The notes beneath the pieces are model-generated. The model was given only the letters and a program-made list of their open reading frames with translations, ran no database searches and was not told the DNA's origin. The position numbers and the translations under genes are program-made. Below, one piece after another: positions 53,187-64,000 of a stretch of DNA of 64,000 nt. Within the stretch, counting starts at the first letter, position 1, and each line of letters opens with the position of its first letter. This DNA is from Globisporangium splendens (taxonomy: Eukaryota; Oomycota; Peronosporomycetes; Pythiales; Pythiaceae), in NCBI GenBank assembly GCA_006386115.1, contig VFIW01000010.1:558001-622000 (forward strand), in the 5' to 3' direction.

Positions 53187-53846
53187 TCAGAAGCGTTTGG
53201 CGTGGCCGAAGGATTTCTTGTTGCCGGTTTGGAATCCTGTCGGTGTGAGATCGTAAATCGGGCCGGGGGAACTCGAATTCGACGAGGAACGCAGTCACCG
53301 TTCGGTTCCAAACGTGGGAGATACGCTCGGGCGACACTCCTTGAAAGCACCCTTCAATGCGATGTTTGGTCCAGGACCTTCAGCTTTTCCATTGAGGGGT
53401 TGGCGCTTTGACGTGCCAAACTTTGGAGACATGGCTGTCCTCATGGTCTCGGGGAGATCGTAGATTGGTCCAGGAGATGGCGTCGTGTCTCCATTGAGCG
53501 ACGTGTGCGATGCGTTATCGAATGCAGTCACAGCGGAGGACCGGCAGAGTGAACTTGGTTGTCTACCACAGGACGTGATTGGCTCATACGATCCTGGTCC
53601 GGAGCAGGGATTTATGAGCTTCTTGGTCAGATCCCAGTCTTCGCGAGTGCTTGTGCCAAAGCCCTTCTTCGACCCCGTGTCAATACTCGTGGGCAGTTTG
53701 TAGAGCGCGTCGGTGGAGCTGGAGCCATTTTGCCAGCGGAACCGCTGCTCCGTGGGGGTAAACGCCGCGATCGCATGGTGGACGCCGTACTTGGAGGGCG
53801 AATCGAACAAAGGTTTGTGCACAGAGGATCTCGACGGACTCGTCAT
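53187..53846 (-). CDS. SHIPPO (STPGR) repeat protein with an internal TGA
   Basis: Small axonemal-type protein with Pro-Gly-Pro repeats: GPGSYEP, SPGPIYDLPETMRTAMSPKF, GPGPNIALKGAF and SPTFGTER. The ATG at 53846 gives 183 residues up to a TGA (53297-53295). In the same frame after the TGA lies one more good repeat (SPGPIYDLTPTGFQTG, SFGHAKRF) ending at a TGA at 53187, which would make 219 residues. ODF3/SHIPPO and STPG proteins bind microtubules of flagella. The stop may be a CGA-to-TGA change, an error, or a readthrough site (TGA CTG C). Confidence 0.65.
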
Positions 53847-54023
53847 TCCTTGTAAGTTATGCGGATAAAGGCTCTGTTGTTGCGTAATGTTCACAATGGA
53901 TTAGGGGGATGTTGTGAGACCTCCTCTCGCTTGACGCTTGCTGTATGCCGGCCAGCACGAACTCGTGATGGTGGCCAACATGCTCACAAGAGGAAAGCTG
54001 ACTATAAATACAGGAGTCAGTGA

Positions 54024-56694
54024 TCAAGCAGAATCAGAATACTTGCGTGAGCATTTTTGACTCGTGAGATTTTCACAGATCAGCAAGCGATTATTCAGCT
54101 GAAGTCTGTCGAACGCATTCTGCAATCCAAGCAATCGAAGAAGTCGGAAGAGATCGCACATCTGAGAGCTAGAGTGTCGCCTGCCGGAAGTAGGCGATTG
54201 GGTTGGATTATGTAGGTTCATGCTCCTGACACAAGGCTTCGATAACCGTGCATCAGCGCGCAGCTTACTGGCATTAACTGTTGCGTGAAAAGAAAACATT
54301 GATTCATCTCCTACTGCACTGATCTGCTTGACTTCCTCGCTTGTGGTTTTACTTGAGACTTTGCTGTCGCGTATCGCAGCGAAGAAGACGAGAAACTTGC
54401 AGCACGGGGAGAAAGCTGGGCGACTGTGGTTGCCCACGCCTTTTTGCGTTTCGATGGACCCGCAGGATCGATGCGACGCCATCGTTTCCAGTCCGCGTCC
54501 GACCAGCAGCTCACATCCTTCGCTGCTGCTGGCACTGACTCCTCATTTGCGTCGAAAGTGCGCAATTCTGCTTGGCTTTCTTCAACAGCGAGGAATGTTC
54601 GCGTGCAAGAGAGGAGTAGTAACGCTGTGCTGGCAATTGCTTCTCGTGCTTCAATTTCGGGTTTGACGATTCGAGGGGTAACTCCAGGCAGCGGAGCGCT
54701 TGGACCTCAATAAGCGACTGCAGTTGCTGCTGTGCCAACACTGCGGCGTGCGTCGTCTGGGCCACGATGTTCCGCAAGTGCAAGTCCTTCCAGCCCTGTT
54801 TCAGTTAAATGGCTTAGCGAAGCAAAAGAACAAATAGAAAAGGTCAAGCAGGAGAATTACCACACTTACATTGAATGCTTGGCGCCTCAAGTCGAGCCGC
54901 TTGGAACTCTGCATCCTAGACAGTATCGCTCGCTGCTGCTTCTTTCAGATCGCTTTGTCGCGTGCCAACCTGGCGAGAAACTCCTCGAGCTTCCGAGCCA
55001 GTCGCTCTTCATTCTCAGCCACCTTCATTTGGCACTGCTCCTGGTGCATGTGAATCTGATCGAGCAGCTACGGAGAATAACAATAACCACAACATGCATC
55101 AACACACAATGAACCTTGTATTGAAGAACAGCGCCGCGCAGGCAATTTACCTGAGGTAGCTTCACATTGATGATTTCATCTCGAAAGAGCTCTATGTCTC
55201 GTGGATGCTGAGCCATCGCGTCTCTGATTTGGTGCAAACCGCCCCTGGTGTGCACCAATTTTGCGCGGAATTGCGGCTCGAGAGCAACAAAGTGGGCTTG
55301 TTTGGCATTGGCGCGAGCTTCCAGGTTCAGAACACACTCTCTTCGCTTTCGGAGCGTATACGATTTCCATCCGAGAAACAGGGTGCGTTGGAACACGCTG
55401 CTCGTTATCGCGTCGATCTCGCTCTTTTTCCACGTGAGCGTGCGACTCCGCGTCTGCAGCGCGCGGTCGACGCTTTTCTCCAGCGTCTTGACTTGCAATT
55501 GAGATAAGCTATTGGCATCTCGAGCTCGTGCGAGTTCATCACTCTACGTGTTTCATGGCAAAGGCGATTGAATAGCGCATTAGCAAGGAGAGACATGCAA
55601 AGGGAGACGGCGAAGGTTGTACCAGAATCTGCACGCGCAAGCTTAGTGTTTCTGCTTCGTGTTGCTTCGCTTTGAGCGCCTCTGCGAGCCGAGACACCTC
55701 CAGCGTCTATTTGTGAGCAAAACACAAGAAAGATCATTATTTGGGACTATCATCATGTGAAGCACAACGGAACGAGCTTTCTCACCTGAACGTTCAATGC
55801 CTGTAGCGCAGCCTCGCGGGTGGCTACGACTTGCTGATTCTCATCTCTGATCGCGTCTATTTGAGCTTGTAGAACGCATTGCTTCGTGTTGGAAGGACAG
55901 CACTTAAGTTTATGCATTTCTACGGTCAATGTGCGCTGTATCCGTTGTCTACGTACGTGAATCAGTGACTTCCTCTCGTTTGCTTCGTGCTGCGTGACAT
56001 TCTCATGGAGCTTTTGGATCTCGCTGTCTTTTCGATCACGCAGCTGCTACATTTCGCTGCGCAACTAGACTCGAAGTCAACAGCATTCCAGTTTGACATC
56101 TCTCTCTCATTTTTTGGCGTTCACAGCACAAACAAACAAACAAACAAACCAAAACTTGCCTGCGTGGCAATGTTTTGTGCCTTCTCGCACTGCTCCTGTC
56201 CCTGGACCCATTTGCTCCGCATGATCCGATACTCGGCCTCGACGCGCGTGTGCTCCGTCGACAACTTTGCGAAGGCGACCTGCAGCTCTTTCTCATTCTC
56301 GCGTCGCAGCGCCACGTCGCAGCGCCACGTCGCGCTCGAATTTGCCCACGAGCACGCCGTGGGAATGCATCTCTTTGCTTCGCGACATCTCCAACTTTCA
56401 GAGCAAATGATAAGATACGAGCATGGCGTGCATTAGAGCAACTAGACTCCATTTGCTGACTGAACCATTTGACCAACTCCACTACGATTGTACCTGGTGC
56501 AGACGCGCCTGGAGCGTCTCGTCATTTGCGCAGCGTGCATCGTATGCTCGCTCACAGTGACAGCACCCATAAGTTGGAGCCATCACGCCCGCACTGGTGC
56601 TCGCAGGCACGATTGATATGAGAAAGAGAAGCTGCAGCGACTCATTTTTGGTGGCGAAGTGATCCGTTACGATGCGTGTCATCATCATCATCAT
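54024..56694 (-). pseudogene. Decayed coiled-coil gene with Sfi1-like tryptophan motifs
   Basis: At least eight exon-like pieces on the minus strand encode heptad-rich coil (ENEKELQVAFAKLSTEH, QLRDRKDSEIQKLHENVTQ, TLEVSRLAEALKAKQHEAET, MHQEQCQMKVAENEERLARK). They also carry Sfi1-like F..W units (FQRTLFLGWKSYTLRKRR; AFNGWKDLHLRN once an intron is removed), suggesting a basal-body or centrosome protein. Many junctions have good splice sites. The frame is broken by a 13-base tandem duplication (56303-56328) and an in-frame TAG (56049-56047) in otherwise good coil, and at least one junction between 55530 and 55700 does not keep phase. The start and 3' end are unclear. Could be a real gene with several sequence errors. 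Confidence 0.5.
56303..56328. repeat. 13-base tandem duplication
   Basis: GTCGCAGCGCCAC occurs twice in direct succession (56303-56315 and 56316-56328). Removing one copy restores the reading frame of the surrounding coiled-coil gene. Confidence 0.9.
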
Positions 56695-57261
56695 GGCTGT
56701 TTGAAACGGCGTGATGTTGACTTATCGTACTGTAAATATTGGGTACAGCAGCCAACCTGTTCTACGAGATCTTCAATATGGACCCAAACACCCAATCACC
56801 CGTCAAATCATTATGATCCACCTCCGTTCTCTTTCCGCCAATGAGACAATCACCCACGACAATCCATTTCTGGTCGTAATCAGAGGGAAAACTTATATGC
56901 AAGTTTAGATCTTGCAACTTTCCAACCGCACTCTTTTTCTTCTGGAAACATTGAAACAACCTCCATACTTGAGCTTTGTAGAAACTTGCTCTTGATACAG
57001 TTTACTCTTTTGATTCCCGCTCTCAGTGGAAAGTGAAGTTGGCGACCAGGTCGCCGTCATCGACGCAGCGTGTCGAGCCTCCTCCTGTTTCAAAAAAGAA
57101 CAAACACGCAGCCGCCAAAATCACAGTAACGGCGACCACCATTCCGCACTTCCCTTTTGCACGCGATTCTGCATTTCCCTTTTTCCGCCAGTCCGCATTC
57201 ACTGCCATTTCCGCATTTGCCGCGAACGAGAGAGGCGGAAGAGAAAGACAGGGAAGACAAG
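56695..57261. promoter_or_regulatory. Upstream region of the acyltransferase gene
   Basis: 567 bases. Four relatives of a TTCCGCATTTCCC-like unit crowd 57141-57222, 40-120 bases before the start codon. Two close to the coiled-coil gene's other side (56790, 56830) show CCAAT-type sequence (CACCCAATCACCC, CGCCAATGAG). Confidence 0.4.
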
Positions 57262-59064
57262 ATGATGCTGCAGTTGTACTCGGCGCTGAACCTGCTCTGG
57301 TTCCTGTGCAACAGCGCCGTGATCAACTTCTGCCAGTTCACGATCTGGCTGCTCGTGCGTCCGTTTGACAATGCGCTCTACAGACGCCTCATGGGGTATG
57401 TAATACATAAATGCTATCTGTCTATGCGCGCCTGCATGTGGACTCATACGCTTGGTGTTGGTGGATGCTTTGCTGTTGCTGTTGTGTGTAGCTCGTATGT
57501 GCAGTCGCTGTGGGTGGATGTCGCGTCGTCCTGTTTCCCAGAAGCAAAGCTCGTCGTCACGTGAGTGTAATGGGTAAATTTCTTGCTGAGCAATTTAAAC
57601 AGAAGGCTAATCGTGTGTTCTCTCGTTGTGGCTTGATATGCGTGCGTGCATGTTGAAAATGTGTGCAATCAGTGGTGAAGTGCCAACCGACAAGACGCGA
57701 CCTGCGATTATCATTGCGAATCACCAGGTCGATGCAGACTGGTGGTACATTTGGCAAGGTGCGTTTTCAAGTCTGTTATATGGACCATATATATGAGCCA
57801 GCAGACGACTAAGCGTGCACGTTTATGCATGTTTGACCTGTGTAGCGGCGCGCGCATACAAGGGTGCTGGGAACATCAAGATTGTGCTGAAAGATCAGCT
57901 CAAGTACGTGCCGATCGTCGGATGGGGAATGCGATTATTCGAGTTTTTATTCCTCAGACGAAGCATCGACCACGATTCAAAGCACATCAAAGGTATTTTG
58001 AAACAATGGTATGCTTCTTGGCTCTGCACAACCCACTCAAGTGCATCTCTGTTGCCCATGTTGTATAGCATACATGGATAGTTTGATCGGCGACGATTAC
58101 CCATTTTGGCTCGTCATTTTTCCCGAGGGCACCACGATCCACAAAGAATATGTCGTGAAGTCCCAAGCATTTGCAGAAAAGTGAGTGCGGTTGCTTTATT
58201 TTCTTTACTCTTGCTTCGCCACTCTCACCTTGAAGCTGACTTTTTCCATACGATGACCACGCCAGGTTGAATCGTCCAAAGTTCAACCGTGTTCTTCTTC
58301 CGCGCACATCTGGTCTGCAGATCATCCTCGACGCTGTCGATGATGTCAAGCCCGATATTTACGACATGACAATCGCGTTCCCAACGTACTCGGGAGAAGT
58401 ACCAAGTTTTGATATGGGCTACGGACGAGAACGCGATGTCGACGTGCCATCGATGAAGAGCTTGCTTGCAGGTCAAGGCCCAAAGCACGTGGCTATCCAC
58501 TCGAAGAAGTACTCGTACGAGGAAGCGATGCAGAACCTTGAAAGGTTTTTGGATACGCGATGGAAAGAAAAGGAAGAGCGTCTGAACTATTTTATCAAGC
58601 ATCAGCAGTTCCCAATGAACAACGAAGCACAAACGGTGCTTTCGCTTCCGGTAAGTCCGTCGCATGACACTGAATAGCGCTGAATGGCTGAATGGACTCG
58701 AATTTAACCGTTCGTTCTTGCTGTTGCGTTTTTCTCCCTTATGTAGTCGTCCATTGTTCCAGTCTTCCGACTTTGGTTCTTGATGACGTTGTCGTTTTTC
58801 ATGCTGCCTGTGATTATGATGAGTTTCTTCCCACGTACGTATCATGCTTGCTTCTGCTGCGTCACATGTCGAATCGCCTTTTTTCAACATTTGCTGTGCT
58901 TTGTTTGCCCCCCTGTAACAGTGTACACGATCTGGGTCATCTACTGCTTCGTGTACTCCATTTACGACCGCACCACGAACTTCTGGTGGCCATACATTTT
59001 CAATCTCATTTTGGGGCGTACGGCAAAGACTCGTGAGGAGGAGAAGCTGAAGAAGAAGCAGTAA
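57262..59064 (+). CDS. 1-acylglycerol-3-phosphate acyltransferase (LCLAT/AGPAT family)
   Basis: Membrane PlsC-type acyltransferase, 387 residues, eight exons (57262-57395, 57492-57560, 57673-57758, 57846-57992, 58069-58180, 58266-58650, 58747-58834, 58922-59064), all in phase. An N-terminal hydrophobic region (LWFLCNSAVINFCQFTIWLL) precedes motif I HX4D in NHQVDADWWYIW. The acceptor motif III is FPEGTT, and the lysine/arginine-rich region and LPRTSGLQIIL (motif IV-like) follow. Two C-terminal membrane spans (RLWFLMTLSFFMLPVIMM; TIWVIYCFVYSIYD) and a KKKQ end, an ER retrieval-like signal, agree with LCLAT1/AGPAT5-type enzymes. It probably makes phosphatidic acid or remodels lysophospholipids in the ER. 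Confidence 0.85.
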
Positions 59065-59367
59065 ATAGGAAGAGGGTGTTAAAAGTCCGCGCTGCTCCAT
59101 TTTTCACAGTGTTGAAAAAAGGAGGAATGGTGCAAGTGGCAGGAGAAAAAGAAAAGCAGCATGCAAGCAATAGCCTTGCTCTTACGCTTTGACGGCTTCA
59201 TAAAAAATCGTCTTGCGTGTAAGAAGCAACATGAAAATATACCCACGCTTCCACCATTCGGCTTGGCGAACCTGGCGCCTGAAGCTCAAGGCCAACAGAA
59301 GCATCGTCGATTGGTATGCTTATCGTCTCTGTATTGTATACTTTGCTTCAGTCTGTTGGACATTTCT

Positions 59368-60378
59368 CTAATCTCCTAGCTCAACATCCTCCTCGTCTCC
59401 AGTGCTCACCCATTTCTGGAACGTGAGCACGAACTCCTGAAACGTGATGGTCCCATCCTGGTCGACGTCGAGTTCTTTCATCCGCTCGACTTGGATCGCC
59501 TTGGAGTTCATGCCACTCGATTTGCGTGTTAGCTTCCCGGCTGAGGTGTTGTTGTGCTTTCGCATGATGTTGCGCACCTCGTTTACTTGGATCGTGCCAC
59601 TCGCGTCGTCGTCAAAAAGCAAGTACGCGTTCACCACTAGTTCCAGCGCCTTGGCGATCAACTCGGGTGAATCTTCCGTGAAGCAACTCGTGTCTCGTGT
59701 GCTTCGTGGCTCGCGTGGAGACTGGATGTCTGCATTCGGGTCTCTTGGTGTTTCTGGACTCTCTCCAGCCACAGTCATAGTGACTTCGTCCGGAACATGC
59801 ACCAAGGAGCGCGAGATATGATCGAAAGTCGTGATTAACCCGAGCACAAAGCTGATCGCCAGTGATACAACAAACTCGTTCTTGCTCAATGAATTGTCTC
59901 GCACCATGTCCGACTCGTAGAAGATCTCGCGCATGTCTTTCTCGTCCATGTGAGCACCAAGCCCATTGAGAGCAGCCTTGAGACCTTCGTAATCCAGCCC
60001 GCCTTTTTCTTGCTACCAACACCGACAATGACAAAGAGACATAAAGACACAACGACACAGATCAGCAAGAAAAGTCTCGCACGAAGGCGTCCTCTGAAGA
60101 GACAGCGGTGAACTTACGTCAGCAGATTGGTGATAAATGCAGTGAATCGTCTCGAAGGCATCATGCGCAAGGCCGAATTTGAGCGCGATTCGCTCAAAAT
60201 TCATAGTCTTCGCATGAGCTTCGCGTCGTTTGAGACTCAAGGCACGAAGCGTTTCTACGATGCGTCCGTCGATTGCTGTTTGCGCTTTTGCTGGCTTGGG
60301 CTCTTTGTGTGCGCATGCAGTGTCAGCTGCAGGAGTAGGTGGTGGTAGATCTGCTGACTTGGACACGCCGCCGCCCAT
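59368..60378 (-). CDS. EF-hand calcium-binding protein with myristoylation signal
   Basis: Two exons (60378-60118 and 60012-59368, phase 0), 301 residues. The start MGGGVSKS fits the N-myristoylation consensus (Gly2, Ser6). The middle has calcineurin B/NCS-like helices (LDYEGLKAALNGLG) and a degenerate loop (NSLSKNEF). Two canonical loops follow, DDDASGTIQVNE and DVDQDGTITFQE. A hydrophobic stretch (FVVSLAISFVLGLI) between them could be buried in the fold. Likely a membrane-tethered calcium sensor; targets unknown. Confidence 0.75.
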
Positions 60379-60784
60379 TGGAATGCGAATTAGACTGCGT
60401 TCCGACGAATCGAATGAAGCCCACAACAGCGTGCACGAATATCAGATGCTCTTTGACACAACAGCCTATCAGTGCGCAACAGGTATGTGGTCCACGGAAA
60501 GACCTCTCTTGGCAAGCTGCAAATTCGCGGGACTCAGCACCACAGAGAAGTGAATGGGAATCAATCCGATTTTGGCGCGCCAAGACGTCCCGCGTGTCGT
60601 CAGTCTGACCCGAGCCATGCAATTGCAAACGACATCGACTAGTGTGGTATTTTTAGGCAGGGGAACTTCGACTGGAGGCTCAACTGCAAATAGCGTTCTA
60701 AGGTAAGATCAATGGTTGACCTCCTTCCATCAACGAGGCAACATTGTACACTGATTAAATCTATGCTTTGACACGCAACTGGGA
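60379..60784. other. Promoter of the EF-hand gene and 3' end of the armadillo gene
   Basis: 406 bases with no gene. Short frames antisense to the EF-hand gene run into it but look like chance. Confidence 0.4.
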
Positions 60785-63700
60785 CTAGCTTGATGTCGGC
60801 GGAGGCGACGATCCGACCGCGAAAGGCGCAAATCCTAATGATTTAATCGCTTTTGGTGCATACTCCCGGATCTTCATGGACGAAGATGTGGGCCGCGCGC
60901 TGCTTCCGTGGTGGTCATTTCCTGAGTTGTCGCCACTCATCGTCTCATCCAAAATTGCTTGCAGTGTTGTTACGCCTCCGAGAGCGATGATCGAACTTTT
61001 CAAGTGTTCTGCTCACTGAAAGAAAACACACATACACACATAAGTCAAGGACCAGAAAGAGAATACAATGCTGAGAATACGGACTGACCTTCAGATGAAA
61101 TGTTGGACAGAACCCACACCGCATTAGCTTGGACACCTGGATTCCTCGAGCCGAGAAATCCTACCAAGACCTCGACCGTGCTACTGGAGAGCTCTCCAAC
61201 ATGATCACTGAAATCGACTGCAGTCAACAATGCCATTCCAAGAAGGCACAACTGAGTGACCTTCTCATCTCTTGCGGGGTCGAAAGTGTGCAAGATACTA
61301 ACCAGCGCCTGCAAGGCACCATTGTGAAGCATGGGTGCACGCAATTCAGTGGCCGACGCGAAATTTACTATTACATAGAGAGCGTTCATGCGAATCGAAT
61401 CCGACGTAGCAGCTCGGAGCAGGGTGACGAGCGGCTCGATGCTGTTCACGATCGCAGACGACGTGGAAACAGACACCTTTCCCATTTTGGTCATCGCGAC
61501 AAGCGATCGCAGCGATTCCGACAGGACTTTGCCTTGAAGAGCGATCAGATTTTGTGAGCCGTGGGTCGCGGCAAGCCGCAACAGCACTTCGTAGGTAGTC
61601 GATGCAAGTTTTTCCTTGAGAAACTCGTCACCCAAGAGGAGGTTCAGTAGCATTAGTGCCGCGAGCAGAATATCGCCGGACTCCTCTGAGATCACACTGA
61701 CAACAGCCAGCAATGTGCTATCGACAAATAGTTCGTGGATTTGGTCCGTCTTGGGGTTCTCGTGGACCCATCTGGTTGTGACCTCAAGCGCCTTCAGTCG
61801 CACTTGGTGATCAGTTGCACCGAGCATGACGAGCGCGATCTGGATTGCGTTCTCCTCAAAGAGTAGCTGCTTTGCCTCGAGGCTCTGCGCAGCTATGGCT
61901 TCGAATACGCCGAGGCCTCTGGCGATCGCGTGCTGTGCCTGCGAATTTGGAATATTGATGTTGACCGACTCGACTGTTCGCCGGATTACGACGCGAGCAA
62001 TTGGCGATATTCGACTCAGCACGAGCAAGTTCGCTAAAGCATCTAGAGCCTCGCACTGAGTCATAGACGGATCATAGTGGAGCAGTCGATCACAAAGCGT
62101 TTCAAGAACGCCATTTTCTCGAAGCTTCGGAACCAGCTCAGCATCCTTTGACAGGCAGTTGATGACCCACGCGGCGTTGTGGTGAATGCTCTTTCGAGAA
62201 GAGTTGAGGAAATCGTTCAGTTTCGGCAGAAGATTGGATGACACGACTCGTCGACAGATGAGCTTGCTCTTGGAGCACATATTGCCAAGGATCCCCAGCA
62301 CAAATTCTTCAGTTTTGCTTTGTGTCTCACCTGCAGCGAGCGGGGAAAACAAGATCTGTCCAAGTACGGGAACTGTGGCGTGGCGCATCAAGGCACATTG
62401 TGAACTCACAGAGATTGTAAAGCGCTTCAAGCGAGCGAAGCACAACTCTCAGGTGAACTGATTCCAAGGACTCGATCAATATGGACACATGCTCTTGCGA
62501 GAGTATCGACGCACGAAGGTATTCCTGGGACGAGATCCGTGCAATCAAATGGGCTGCATGCTCTTGGGACTCGGCAATGTTTACACGCGGTGGCAAATCT
62601 GAAGCATCTTTCAATTCTATCGGGGTATCCGAGTCCACTTTCACAAGCACCTTGAACAACGTGGTTCCAATTCCTGTGGTTTCGCCAATTTTGAAGAGAA
62701 CTTCGTCATGAGTGCGAGCCGACTTTGACAAGCATTTGAGCGCTTCCATCTGTGAATAGTATGCTCTCGGAGAAATCTTTGATCCACGTGGTGTGCTGGG
62801 ATGGCTGCTAGTACCTGAAACCTCCGATTCGATACACAACTCGCGTAGCAGTGTCTGGATGCCATCGAAACCGAAGATCGTTGTAATCGCTGGGTCAAAT
62901 TCAGTGAGCATGCCCAGCAAATCCCAGCTCACCTGAGCCTTCAACTCGCTTGGTGCGCGAACGTTTGAAAGGATCAGCTGAATGGACAGCTCGTATACCT
63001 CACTTCCAGCAAATCCATCTTCACTCATGCGTTTCATGATCAGCAAGATGTACAGCAAAAGTTTACCACGCACTGGCATCAACTTGTTCAATGCTGCAAC
63101 ATTGTTGTAAGTAAATTCCAAAGTCGTCCAAAGCATCGCAGCCAGACACTCGACGCGTGGTGCGCTGTGGATGCATTTTGCCATCACCTCCAGAAGCAAG
63201 CCCGTGTCGTCGATGAAATGCGGCAAAAATGGGAGGAATGCGTTAAGCATCGACAAGTGAAGGCACAGACACTGAAAGTTGTCAGCGTTGTCGGCGAGCC
63301 AGTTGATCAGGGCAAGGAGTTGCTCCAGAAGCGGAAGGTCCTGTCGAGACAGCTCTTGAACGAGCACGAGCCCACTGAACAAGGTTCTTTCCTGTACAAC
63401 GCCCGCTGGGTTCACTTCCGCTGCCCCAAGCCACCTGAAAACACGGCTTGCAATCTCAAGTAGCTGACTGATCTCTCGTAAGTGCAAACCTGATCGCTCG
63501 ACGAAGTCGTTGGCTTGGTCGCCTTTCTGGCGGCCAAACGCCACATTCAGCAACGCGTTCAGGTCCCAATCTTGAAGATACAGCTCCACGAACTTGCGCA
63601 CCCCTGAGAGCTTGACTAACCCAGTGGCACAGTCGTGCGTGATCGCATTGGTGGCTTCGTCGGGATCAAAAATCAAAGCATTCGCGGCAAGTTCTGCCAT

Positions 63701-64000
63701 GAACGCGCTGATCGCTTTTTGCTGTAAGCTTTCGCCGGTGAGTGCGTACAGCTGCAGAAAATTCACGAGATACGCCAGGTTTTCTTTGCGTGACGTCACA
63801 CTCTCCGCGTTTTCGAACCGCTGTAGCGCCAATGAAAACTCGCTGTTCAAGTCTGCGTTGTACCCCAACAAGCTCAAGATCGTGATCGGAAGCGATTTGT
63901 CTGTAGCTGCAATGAGCTCGTTGTTTTCAATGGCGCTTTGAATATCCATTGCTTTCAATTCGTCGATAAAGCTGCCTGTGCTCACCAACGTCAGTAGCAG
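60785..64000 (-). CDS. Armadillo-repeat protein, partial at its 5' end
   Basis: The frame is open to the window edge, so the N-terminus lies beyond 64000. About 1050 residues here are almost all ARM helices (DALANLLVLSRISP, HHNAAWVINCLSK, MNALYVIVNFASA, QANAVWVLSNISSEAEHLKS). The last intron (61088-61012) uses a GTCAGT donor and a GTGAG acceptor to keep ARM phase. The C-terminus is a Ser/Pro-rich tail. Near 62391-62408 the frame shifts by one base inside a repeat (LEALYNLCEF to CALMRHATVPVLGQ). Importin-alpha-like ARM folds bind peptides, but nothing shows which partner this one has. Confidence 0.7.

Noticed and set aside
1..64000. tRNA, rRNA, CRISPR or prokaryotic operon features
   Set aside because: No cloverleaf, rRNA block or spaced repeats were seen; spliced genes show this is nuclear eukaryotic DNA.

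Overview
The window looks like nuclear DNA from an oomycete, most likely a Pythium/Phytophthora-type water mould. It is gene dense and about half GC. Genes lie on both strands and carry many short introns (mostly 50-130 bases) with GTACGT, GTGCGT or GTAAGT donors. Flagellar genes (a DRC9 homologue, a MAK/ICK-type kinase, a SHIPPO-repeat protein) suggest zoospores. The FYVE-like/GAF proteins, whose zinc finger has RRRYYC or RRRYSC instead of RHHC, and the secreted cystatin-like proteins also fit oomycetes. The species call is inference; no rRNA or tRNA marker was seen.

Layout. 1-212: edge of a cystatin-like gene. 504-16942: conserved cell-biology genes: DRC9, TTC1, a WDR5-like WD40 protein, PWP2, RNA polymerase III RPC6, a C2H2 zinc-finger protein, TMEM209, a secreted laminin-B-domain protein and a membrane-anchored EEP-family hydrolase. 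17274-22248: four clustered cystatin-like genes. One is broken, one probably GPI-anchored and two have transmembrane segments. 22341-33116: an LRR/FAM194-type protein, TIM10, a flagellar-type kinase, a NIPA-type transporter, a PELP1/Rix1-like protein and the GINS subunit PSF1. 33480-44619: a FYVE-like/GAF protein, a decayed CaMK-like kinase, an EF-hand/glycine-rich protein, an unknown protein and a prolyl 4-hydroxylase with a large insert. 44620-48284 has no gene I can support. 48285-64000: a PH-DEP-FYVE-GAF paralogue, mitochondrial ATP synthase subunit b, a SHIPPO-repeat protein, a decayed coiled-coil gene, an LPA-type acyltransferase, an N-myristoylation-type EF-hand protein and the 3' part of an armadillo-repeat gene that runs off the window.

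How the genes relate. There is no operon-like organisation. Functional themes are ribosome and RNA production (PWP2, PELP1-like, RPC6), replication and chromatin (PSF1, WDR5-like), mitochondria (TIM10, ATP synthase b), flagella and calcium signalling. The most unusual block is the cystatin-like cluster. Its copies differ mainly in how they are held at the cell surface, and one may switch between secreted and membrane forms by splicing.

Caution. Several otherwise conserved genes carry a single-base frameshift or an in-frame stop (DRC9, the glycine-rich gene, the armadillo gene, the SHIPPO gene). Some sit at homopolymers and may be base-calling errors; others (the kinase, the coiled-coil gene, one cystatin copy) carry lesions that look like real decay. 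All exon boundaries were read by eye from splice signals and reading frame; no transcript data were available.
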